Shown here: piece after piece, positions 24,672 to 31,994 of the stretch
Numbering within the stretch: position 1 is the stretch's first letter
Layout: each line of letters opens with the position of its first letter
From: Litorimonas sp964610115
Lineage (GTDB): Bacteria > Pseudomonadota > Alphaproteobacteria > Caulobacterales > Maricaulaceae
Assembly (NCBI GenBank): GCA_964610115.1
Contig: CAZSUW010000018.1
Span: 1 to 39,368, forward strand
DNA: 39,368 nucleotides
Direction: 5' to 3'
Position numbers and translations under genes: made by a program
Notes under the pieces: model-generated
The model's input: only the letters and a program-made list of their open reading frames with translations
Told to the model about the DNA's origin: nothing
Databases searched by the model: none

Positions 24672-27600
24672 TTAGAACAGCAAACGCACCACAATGCGCC
24701 CTGTGTGGCGGACAAAGCCGTCGCGAATGTCGCTGTCAAAATCAAAGCCAACGGAGCTGAAGCCAGAACCGGCTGCGATAGAAAAACCGACCAGAACGCC
24801 TGATGTTGGGAAATCAGCCGATAGGGTCTCTGCAGCAAAAGCCCCCGGAATATCGGAAAAGCGGAAGCTCGTCAGGACAGGATCAGACAAGAACTCATTG
24901 CGATACCCCACACGGATAGAGGGTCTGATCCAGGTCCGCCGCCCTTCAAAGTTCGCTCCGAAGTTCAACAGACCCGTGACCGCGCCGACTTCGCTACTGC
25001 GGCTATCAACGGATAAGGCCACGCCAAGGTCGCCGGATTCTGTATAGGCGTCCTCATTGAGACGCAGATAGTCCAAGCTGACGATTGGACGCGCCCAAAA
25101 GCGTTCTGTCAGGGCGATGTCATATCCGGCCCGTAAGTTCGCATTGATATAAGTCCCATCCCATTGCGCAAAACTGTCGCCGCGATAATCGCCAACAGCG
25201 ATACGGCGACTTTGTTCAAACTCGTTCAAACCGCCACCGACAAAACCATCGATAGACAGCGCGCCTTGCTGCAAGCCTGCATAGACACCGGCCAGAATCG
25301 TACTCATTTCCAAAGGCGCGTCGAGACCAACAACATCTTCGATTTCAGTTGACGCATAGCCGAGGCTCACACCAACGGCGTGGAACGGGCCGAGAGCCGT
25401 GTCCAGACCACCGGCGAAACCAAAGCCTTCGCCGCGATATTGTTCTGAAAGACCCGCCAAATCCCGGTCGGCAAAATAGGCAAATTCCTGTAACCACGCC
25501 CCGCCCGGCTTGTCTGGCGATCGACGGGTCGTGTCCAAATGGTTGGCCACGGCGCCAACGGCCCCATCAACATTGGCGACGACGAATTGACGCGATGCCG
25601 CCGCAAATTCGGGCAGGAGCTGATTATACGCGCCGTAAAACTCTGATGCTGTGCCTAGATTAGCAATCTCATTGCCCAGCTCACTATTGGACTGTAGCGC
25701 TTGGAGGGTCGCATTATAAACAGAAGACGCAATACCCGTTTGGGTAACGTCCAACCCTAGGGCTTCCGCATCGCGCAGATCGACAGTCACAACAAGGGTT
25801 TCGCCCACTTGACTATAGACAGTGTCGAACAGGAAACTTCCGTCATCGGCGGCGTTTAACGCGCTGAGATCGCCAATGGTCAGGTTCGAGGCTGAGGCCA
25901 CAGTGAAGTCGGTTGATGAGAATCCGGAACCCGCATTGATCAGATTGTTCAAAATCGGATTGACCGTCGCCCCTGCGGCAAAGCTGATCGCCCCTGTCGC
26001 TTGTAAGGTAGACGCTTGACCGGTCGCCCCGTCCAAAGAGGGGCGGAAGGTGGAGGTTTCGTCAAAGCTGGCGCTTGTAATGTCGACGGGTGTGCTGCCG
26101 ACAACGCTCAAGACGCCATTATTCTCAACACTAATGTCCAAACCGCCTGAGTTTGTCAGCGTACCTGCGAATTCTGTGTCATTGAGCGTCAGGCTGTCAT
26201 TGCCGGCGCCGAAGTCAATGCCGCCGATAATGCCGCCTGCCGTTGCGGTAAAACTATCATCGCCGGAACCCAGGCGCACCGTGCCTGTAATGAAGGGATC
26301 CGCAGGTTCAACATCATCATCAGGATCGTCGTCAGCCCGCGCTTCTTGCAGGAATGTTACACCGGATGTATTGGCGCTAAGGTCAAGCGCGACGAGAGAG
26401 AAGTTCGTTGCCTGCTCTTCATTCGGGTCATTGGTTGACGCCAGTGCGTTTATATTACCGCGATTGACAATATCTGTTAGCGTCCCGGACTGATCCTGAA
26501 TGACGGTGGCTGTCCCCTCGCGTCCAATCAAAACGGCGGAAATTGTCCCTTCATTGACAAGGCTGGAAACTTGCGCATTGGCGCCGATGTCAATGGCTGT
26601 GGCCGTCAACGTGCGCGGGGCGGGGATGTTGTCGCTGTCGAAATAGACTTGGTCCGCGTCTTCAGTCGCTTGGGCAATGATCAGGCCGTCATTGTTAATG
26701 GCGTCGGCGATGGCGTTATCACCCAGAACGATGACACGTGCCAAACCTGTTCCCAGATCGACACCGTCAATGGGGCGAACTTCAGATCCGACGAAAGTAG
26801 TGGCCGACATGGTGCCAGAATTACGAATACCGCCATCCAATGTGGCGTCTGTCACGCTAAGCGCGGTGGCATCGAAGTCATCAAAGACGCCGCTGGCCAC
26901 TAAGGACCCTTGCTGGACAAAAGCGTAGAGCAGGTCCGCGTCAAAATCATCGGCTGTTGGATCGATAACGGCGCTAACGGTTCCAATCGAAATTGGCGTG
27001 CCATTCCCATCGATCAAAATAGCGGGGGCCGAGCCTTGCTGGCTGACATTACTCGTTGAAACGAGGGTTTCTGTGACATTGCCTTCATCGTCCGTTGAAG
27101 AGACAAAGCGTTGGCCCAGTTCGATACCGCGGGCGATATCGGCATTGACTTCAATCGAGGAACCGGCATTGCTTAAGTCTTCAGCGTCTAAGTCCAGAAT
27201 GTCGAAGGTCGCGTCCGGATTAAAGCTAGGCCGGGTCGTAAAACGAAAGCCAGAACTGCTGATAATGCCCGTATTGCGCAGGCTACCCCCAATGTCAGAG
27301 CTAATGTCGAAAGCGTTAGAGCTCGCCCCGCGGACACTAATGGACCCGTCATTGATAACATTACCACTGACTTCGGACCCAATGCGAATGGCCGCGCCTT
27401 CATCACCGCGTAGCGTTATCGCCCCGCCTTGGGTCAGGTCACCATCCAGACCGGTGCCGACAGGTGTATTGGCGAGATTAATGCCATAGCTTTGGTTACC
27501 TTCGACCAAAATGGCGCTGGCGGTTTCTAAAGTAATATTGCCTTCGAAAGGCGACGCACCAGAGACCAAAATGCCTGTCCGTCCCGTCCCGTCCGCAAAC

Positions 27601-28010
27601 GGGTTGTCAGCAAACGGGTCATCATCTGTGTTTTCATCGACGCCACTCTCCGACACGCTGATCGTGCCGGATGACGTAAAGCTTCTGTCGGCTCCGCCTT
27701 GCAAGTCGACGCCGGTGGAATTGTCCACATCTTCAATAAGAATGTCTCCATCCAGGACGAGGGCATTGTCGCTATCCAAAATCAGGGCCGGGCCTTCATC
27801 GGTGAGCGTAATAGACCCCGTGGATGTCACGGTAACATCAGCGGGTCCGCCATCATCGCCAGAGGTCGATGTGCGAACGGGTGCGGTTCGGTCATCATCG
27901 ATTTCAACTTGAGCCTGAGCAGCATGCGGGAGGCACAGGGCGAGGAGAAGCGCTGACGAGCTAAGGAGCGCGCGCGTGCGGGTCTGGGTAAGCGCGTTGG
28001 AGCGGACCAT
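24672..28010 (-). CDS. Autotransporter (type Va secretion) with beta-helix passenger
   Basis: A 1112-aa secreted protein. A cleavable signal peptide (basic start, hydrophobic about 15-27, then LPHAAQAQ) is followed by a passenger of roughly 770 residues. The passenger is rich in Asp, Ser, Thr and Gly and carries repeated rungs of the type xNxGxIxA (NDGSISVRG, RNTGIISSSG, RNSGTMSAT, VNEGTISAV, VNRGNINAL), the pattern of a right-handed beta-helix. The last ~270 residues form an autotransporter beta-barrel (AWLQEFAYFADRD... to the terminal Arg-Leu-Leu-Phe). It has a good GGGAAA ribosome site upstream of the ATG at 28010. It may be an adhesin, but nothing identifies a ligand or protease. Its promoter shares the spacer with lspA. 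Confidence 0.92.
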   Translation of the reverse strand: MVRSNALTQTRTRALLSSSALLLALCLPHAAQAQVEIDDDRTAPVRTSTSGDDGGPADVTVTSTGSITLTDEGPALILDSDNALVLDGDILIEDVDNSTGVDLQGGADRSFTSSGTISVSESGVDENTDDDPFADNPFADGTGRTGILVSGASPFEGNITLETASAILVEGNQSYGINLANTPVGTGLDGDLTQGGAITLRGDEGAAIRIGSEVSGNVINDGSISVRGASSNAFDISSDIGGSLRNTGIISSSGFRFTTRPSFNPDATFDILDLDAEDLSNAGSSIEVNADIARGIELGQRFVSSTDDEGNVTETLVSTSNVSQQGSAPAILIDGNGTPISIGTVSAVIDPTADDFDADLLYAFVQQGSLVASGVFDDFDATALSVTDATLDGGIRNSGTMSATTFVGSEVRPIDGVDLGTGLARVIVLGDNAIADAINNDGLIIAQATEDADQVYFDSDNIPAPRTLTATAIDIGANAQVSSLVNEGTISAVLIGREGTATVIQDQSGTLTDIVNRGNINALASTNDPNEEQATNFSLVALDLSANTSGVTFLQEARADDDPDDDVEPADPFITGTVRLGSGDDSFTATAGGIIGGIDFGAGNDSLTLNDTEFAGTLTNSGGLDISVENNGVLSVVGSTPVDITSASFDETSTFRPSLDGATGQASTLQATGAISFAAGATVNPILNNLINAGSGFSSTDFTVASASNLTIGDLSALNAADDGSFLFDTVYSQVGETLVVTVDLRDAEALGLDVTQTGIASSVYNATLQALQSNSELGNEIANLGTASEFYGAYNQLLPEFAAASRQFVVANVDGAVGAVANHLDTTRRSPDKPGGAWLQEFAYFADRDLAGLSEQYRGEGFGFAGGLDTALGPFHAVGVSLGYASTEIEDVVGLDAPLEMSTILAGVYAGLQQGALSIDGFVGGGLNEFEQSRRIAVGDYRGDSFAQWDGTYINANLRAGYDIALTERFWARPIVSLDYLRLNEDAYTESGDLGVALSVDSRSSEVGAVTGLLNFGANFEGRRTWIRPSIRVGYRNEFLSDPVLTSFRFSDIPGAFAAETLSADFPTSGVLVGFSIAAGSGFSSVGFDFDSDIRDGFVRHTGRIVVRLLF

Positions 28011-28041
28011 AGAATTTCCCTTTAGGCTTCACCCAATCATA

Positions 28042-28060
28042 CGCAGACTCCCCGTCTGCG
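28042..28060. promoter_or_regulatory. Perfect hairpin in the autotransporter/lspA spacer
   Basis: The sequence CGCAGAC-TCCCC-GTCTGCG is a perfect 7-bp inverted repeat lying 32 bases upstream of the autotransporter start and without a T-tract. It could be an operator or a structured 5' leader; no known motif matches it. Confidence 0.4.
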
Positions 28061-28077
28061 GTAATTGCGTGCCTGCT

Positions 28078-28094
28078 TTATAGCTGCTTTAACC
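28078..28094 (+). promoter_or_regulatory. Possible CtrA-like site (TTAT-N7-TTAACC)
   Basis: Reads TTAT-AGCTGCT-TTAACC, one mismatch from TTAA-N7-TTAACC. It lies between the divergent autotransporter and lspA genes, where it could affect either. It is a pattern match of limited specificity. Confidence 0.3.
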
Positions 28095-28212
28095 AAGCCC
28101 CAGCGTGTCGCCAATGAAAACATGGTCAGAAAACACACACGCGCGCAGTCAAAGTATGACGCGAAACAGTGGGTCGCTTGCGAGACAGCGCGCCGCGTGG
28201 CAGGCGGCTTTT

Positions 28213-28779
28213 ATGCGATTGCTAGCTGCCATACGCCGTATTCCGCCCTTTTTTGGCTTAATCGTGCCGATTTTTACGATCGCTTTGGATCAGCTCACCA
28301 AATGGCTCGCCACACGGGCCTTTGACCTGCCGATGAATATTTGCGCGATAAATCCCGATGTGGGTTTGCAGCGCTTGCATATCGAAGTGAGTCCGATCGT
28401 CGACCTTTCTATGTATTGCAATCAAGGCGTGAGCTGGGGGCTCCTTCAAGGTGATTCGGACTTAAAGCGCTGGGCGCTCTTCCTTTTTGCGGTCGTAATG
28501 GTGGCCGTATTGTATAATTTGCTTTCGACAGCGAAAGATCGTCTGAGCCGTTGGAGCCTGTCCCTACTGATTGGTGGGGCGATTGGGAACGCGATCGACC
28601 GGGCGCTGCTAGGCGCCGTAACCGACTTTATTGACGCCTCTGATGTCTACTTCAACTATATCTTTAATGTGGCAGACTCTGCGATTACGATCGGGATTAT
28701 TGGCATGTTGCTTGTGATTGTCCGCGATTGGCGGGACGAGCGTAAAGCCGCGTCGTCAGCTGAGGCGAACACGGAGTAG
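28213..28779 (+). CDS. lspA: Lipoprotein signal peptidase LspA (signal peptidase II)
   Basis: A 188-aa inner-membrane aspartyl protease that cleaves prolipoproteins before the lipidated Cys. Four hydrophobic segments are visible. The conserved blocks are DQLTKW (26-31), YCNQGVSWGLL (68-78), GGAIGNAIDR with catalytic Asp129, and FNVADS with catalytic Asp155. I choose the ATG at 28213 (AGGCGG about 6 bases upstream), which gives the usual length; in-frame upstream starts at 28105, 28114 and 28156 would add a basic leader of 20-37 residues. It is followed by a lipoprotein gene. Confidence 0.95.
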   Translation: MRLLAAIRRIPPFFGLIVPIFTIALDQLTKWLATRAFDLPMNICAINPDVGLQRLHIEVSPIVDLSMYCNQGVSWGLLQGDSDLKRWALFLFAVVMVAVLYNLLSTAKDRLSRWSLSLLIGGAIGNAIDRALLGAVTDFIDASDVYFNYIFNVADSAITIGIIGMLLVIVRDWRDERKAASSAEANTE

Positions 28780-28792
28780 GATCGCCATGCTC

Positions 28793-28822
28793 TCACATTG
28801 TGTTTTCGTCACATTGTGTTTT
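28793..28822. repeat. Tandem 14-bp repeat (two copies, period 16)
   Basis: TCACATTGTGTTTT occurs at 28793-28806 and again at 28809-28822, separated by CG. Each copy contains CACA-T-TGTG, a small palindrome, which is how paired operator half-sites often look. It lies in the lspA-to-lipoprotein spacer, 68 bases before the lipoprotein ATG. It could also be replication slippage. Confidence 0.6.
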
Positions 28823-28890
28823 GATGGCTTGGCGGGCCGTGTTCTGATCGCTAACAGGATTTCACTTCGGATTGTCGGATAAGGATTATC

Positions 28891-29433
28891 ATGCCCAGCC
28901 GTACCTCTGCGCTTCTAATTGCCGCCAGCCTCGCTCTGGTCTTGCCGGCCTGTCAGTCAACGTCCAACGCACTTGGTCTGCGCAAAGACGCGCCAAACGA
29001 GTTTAACATCCTCACCAATGCACCTCTTGTAGTGCCGCCGGAGTATAATCTGCGTCCACCCGCTCCAGGCGAAAGCTCTTCATATGACAATTACAGTCAG
29101 CAATCTGCGCGAGAAGCGCTGATCGGTGACATTGATCCGGCGGAACCGACGCGGGGCGAAGTTGTCTTTATGACCCGCGCCGGCGCAACGCGCTCTGATC
29201 CGGAAATCCGTATCAAGCTCGACGGACAGAACTCTGTTGAGCGTAAATCCGAAACGTTTGCGGACCGCGTCCTATTCTTTTCCGATGGCGTGCAGCACGA
29301 TGCGCAAGGCAATCCCGTCCCCCTTGATAGTGAAGGGGAACGCCAACGGCTTGAAGGCATACAGCGCGTGACAGGCGGCGGTGAAGTCACCATTACGCGC
29401 AAGCCGGGCGGGGCCAAACTCCCCGGGCTCTAG
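28891..29433 (+). CDS. DUF3035 lipoprotein, BamF-like
   Basis: A 180-aa lipoprotein with a signal peptide ending in lipobox LPAC (Cys21) and then an extended, acidic region. FNILTNAPLVVPPEYNLRPPAPG (about 38-60) is the hallmark of DUF3035, a family found in alphaproteobacteria and described as BamF, an accessory subunit of the outer-membrane beta-barrel assembly complex. Linkage to lspA is common for this family and makes functional sense, as the product needs LspA for maturation. The start is supported by AAGGA 8 bases upstream. A strong terminator follows. Confidence 0.85.
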   Translation: MPSRTSALLIAASLALVLPACQSTSNALGLRKDAPNEFNILTNAPLVVPPEYNLRPPAPGESSSYDNYSQQSAREALIGDIDPAEPTRGEVVFMTRAGATRSDPEIRIKLDGQNSVERKSETFADRVLFFSDGVQHDAQGNPVPLDSEGERQRLEGIQRVTGGGEVTITRKPGGAKLPGL

Positions 29434-29456
29434 AGGTCGCCGAAATACCCTCTTTA

Positions 29457-29483
29457 AAACCCAGCGCGTCGCTGGGTTTTTTT
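29457..29483 (+). terminator. Rho-independent terminator after the BamF-like gene
   Basis: A perfect 10-bp stem AAACCCAGCG / CGCTGGGTTT with a 3-base loop, followed by further T residues (TTTT at 29480-29483). It lies 24 bases after the lipoprotein stop and before the convergent NUDIX gene. Read in reverse the stem also precedes a short T run, so it may end both transcripts. Confidence 0.9.
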
Positions 29484-29512
29484 ATGGGCTAGAGTGCTAT
29501 GGGCCGGGCTTT

Positions 29513-30265
29513 CTATGGAAAGCTCTCTTGCCGAAAGACGCCTCGAACGGCCCGGCTGTAAAAGATTCTATCCGCCGGCGTCTCGCGGCGGACATAGTCG
29601 CCGAAAACTTTCATCATCATCTCAGTCGCGCGTTGTAGCTCAAGCGCTTTGATTTGTTCAAAACTGAACCAGCCGACATCAAGTAATTCCGGGCTATCGC
29701 TGACAGGGGGCGGGGCCACATCGCCCAGATGACGGTGAAAGAACCAGGCATCAAAGCGCTTATGTCGATGCGGGGGTGTGACGGCCCGACCAAAGACTTC
29801 AAGATTTGATAAATCCGGCGATAGGCCCGCTTGGCGAAACGCATCATAGGTGGGGTGACGCATATTGCGTGTATTCTGCGGGGCAGGGGCCCCAATCATA
29901 AGGCCCGTTTCTTCATAGGTTTCGCGGATGCAGGACAAAGCGATAGCGCGGGCTTTACGCGGAGACACTGCCGCTTCTAAGATGCGTTCCGTGCGCGGTG
30001 ACAGATCGCCCGCATAGCCTGCATAGCTATCAACCCTATCGACGCGACCACCCGGAAAGACATATACGCTGGGCATGAAATCATGTCGCGCACTGCGTTT
30101 GCCCATCAGGATTTTAGGATTACGCGGATCGCCCACTGTCAGTACAACCGTTGCCGCAATGCGTGGACGCGGCGCCCGGGAGAGCGCTTTTCGTGCGCCC
30201 CGCTCTTTATCCGTCAGGTGCATGCTCGTCACTTTTGTCGGGCGCATAGGATCAGAGGCGGTCAT
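29513..30265 (-). CDS. NUDIX hydrolase with an inserted loop (NUDT19-like)
   Basis: A ~250-aa NUDIX protein. The box begins at PGGRVDR and ends at RETYEETGLMIG, with about 39 residues between GG and RE instead of the usual ~13. Such an insertion is typical of the NUDT19/RP2-like CoA-diphosphatase branch. Downstream, HRHKRFDAWFFHRH and LDVGWFSFEQIKALE are also typical. It probably cleaves a nucleoside diphosphate linked to another moiety, perhaps CoA. The start is uncertain (ATG at 30265, 30247 or 30223); 30265 has AAGG upstream but far away. Confidence 0.85.
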   Translation of the reverse strand: MTASDPMRPTKVTSMHLTDKERGARKALSRAPRPRIAATVVLTVGDPRNPKILMGKRSARHDFMPSVYVFPGGRVDRVDSYAGYAGDLSPRTERILEAAVSPRKARAIALSCIRETYEETGLMIGAPAPQNTRNMRHPTYDAFRQAGLSPDLSNLEVFGRAVTPPHRHKRFDAWFFHRHLGDVAPPPVSDSPELLDVGWFSFEQIKALELQRATEMMMKVFGDYVRRETPADRIFYSRAVRGVFRQESFP

Positions 30266-30407
30266 GGTGGTTTGATACCTTGCAAGATTGCGACAGCGCA
30301 ACGGGCTGTTCTTCATCAATGTCATACGCTAACGGATCGAACTTGTCGGCGAGACGTATTAAAGATCATATATAAGCGCCATCGCAATAGGATCGGGGAA
30401 GAGGTCC

Positions 30408-31994
30408 ATGACTGAAAACATACTAGAGAGCGAACCGCTCAATCCGCGTGGCCAGAAACGCTTGCGGCGATCAATGATGTCCGCCTTTTTAGAAGCTTGT
30501 CGAAAGCAGGGCGCGAAAACGCCGATTGTCACTGATGGGGATGGTCGCGTCCTAACCTATGGCGAGTTGCGTCGCGCGGCTTTCGCGCTGTCCGATCCAA
30601 TTGCCAAGGCAACAGAAGGTGAAGAGGCGGTGGGCATCTTACTGCCAACAGGGGCCGGGGCCGTCATAGCCCTGCTTGCACTTCACTGTGCGGGCCGGAC
30701 ACCCGCCATGCTTAACTTCACGGCTGGCGCTGCCAACCTAAAAGCCGCTGCCGCGACAGCGCCCTTGACCACGATTGTTACAGCCAAGAAATTCGTCGAA
30801 TTAGGTGGACTAGAAAAACTCGTCGAAGACCTCTCAGAGTTTGCGACCATTCTTTATTTGGAAGATATGCGCGAACAAATTGGGACAAGCGCGAAAATCC
30901 GCGCCATATTCGGACCTATTCTTCCGGGTCTTTTTCTACCCAAGCAAAAGCACGATGATACGGGCGTCATTCTGTTTACCTCTGGCACAGAAGGCGCGCC
31001 AAAAGGGGTTGTGCTGACCCACGCCAATGTCCTCGCCAATATCGAACAGATCGAACAGCATGTCGAACTCTTGCCAACGGATGTTTTCTTTAATCCGCTT
31101 CCTACATTTCATTGCTACGGTCTGACAGCGGGGACGCTCTGGCCGATTTTCTCGGGCTATCCGGTGGTGCTGCATCCGTCGCCGCTGCAAACCAAAACCA
31201 TCGCGCAGCGGATCGAAGCGACCAAATCCAGCGTTCTGTTCGCAACCGATACCTTCTTGCAACAATATATGCGGGCCTCTGGCGAAAACGGCCTGTCCAG
31301 CTTACGCATCGCGGTGTGCGGGGCGGAGCGGGTCCGTCAAGAAACCCGTGCGACGGCAGCCAAACGCTTCGGGTTCGAAGTGCTGGAAGGTTACGGCGTG
31401 ACGGAATGCGCGCCGGTTCTGGCCGCAAACCAGCCTGGCGATATTCGCGGCGGCACGATCGGCAAAATGCTGCCCGGTCTACAGCTGCGCCTCGAGCCGG
31501 TTGACGGTTTGAAGGAAGGCGGACGCCTGCTCGTCAAAGGCCCCAACATTATGAAGGGCTATATCCGCCCGGATAATCCCGGCAAAGTTGAACCGCTGCC
31601 GGATGGCTGGCACGATACGGGCGATGTGGTGAGCGTCGACGAAGAGGGCTATTACGTCATTCGCGGACGCATCAAACGGTTTGCGAAAATCGGCGGGGAA
31701 ATGGTCAGCCTGACCGTGGTGGAAAACAATGCCTCCGCCCTCTGGTCTGATCACATGCATGCCGCCGCGATCCTGCCCGATCCCAAACGCGGCGAAATGA
31801 TTGTGCTGCTCACCGATCACCCCAAGCCCAAACGCCAAGAGCTCATGGCCTGGGCACAAAGTCACGGCGTGCCGGAGATATCCGTGCCGAAGAAGATCAT
31901 CCCCGTGGACGAAATCCCCGTGCTAGGCACCGGCAAGCTGGACTATGTCGCCGTGACCAAAATGGCGAAAAAGGCGTTGGGGGTTGAAGCCTAG
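30408..31994 (+). CDS. AMP-binding acyl-CoA/acyl-ACP synthetase (Aas C-domain-like)
   Basis: A 528-aa adenylate-forming enzyme that activates a fatty acid with ATP. The P-loop is LFTSGTEGAPKG (about 190-201), the adenine site EGYGVTECAP, the hinge GWHDTGDVV and YYVIRGRIKRFAKIGGEM, and the catalytic lysine is in GTGKLDY near the C-terminus. The sequence most resembles the acyl-ACP synthetase half of Aas (2-acylglycerophosphoethanolamine acyltransferase), without its acyltransferase half. It may recycle fatty acids into phospholipids. The ATG at 30408 has GAGG about 6 bases upstream. It overlaps rnr by 4 bp (CTAG). Confidence 0.9.
   Translation: MTENILESEPLNPRGQKRLRRSMMSAFLEACRKQGAKTPIVTDGDGRVLTYGELRRAAFALSDPIAKATEGEEAVGILLPTGAGAVIALLALHCAGRTPAMLNFTAGAANLKAAAATAPLTTIVTAKKFVELGGLEKLVEDLSEFATILYLEDMREQIGTSAKIRAIFGPILPGLFLPKQKHDDTGVILFTSGTEGAPKGVVLTHANVLANIEQIEQHVELLPTDVFFNPLPTFHCYGLTAGTLWPIFSGYPVVLHPSPLQTKTIAQRIEATKSSVLFATDTFLQQYMRASGENGLSSLRIAVCGAERVRQETRATAAKRFGFEVLEGYGVTECAPVLAANQPGDIRGGTIGKMLPGLQLRLEPVDGLKEGGRLLVKGPNIMKGYIRPDNPGKVEPLPDGWHDTGDVVSVDEEGYYVIRGRIKRFAKIGGEMVSLTVVENNASALWSDHMHAAAILPDPKRGEMIVLLTDHPKPKRQELMAWAQSHGVPEISVPKKIIPVDEIPVLGTGKLDYVAVTKMAKKALGVEA

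Noticed and set aside
24638..24838. Upstream extension of the GlnE frame into the autotransporter gene
   Set aside because: This stretch is the antiparallel-frame reading of the beta-barrel end, lacks ATG near any ribosome site, and gives a Cys/Leu-rich leader unlike GlnE.
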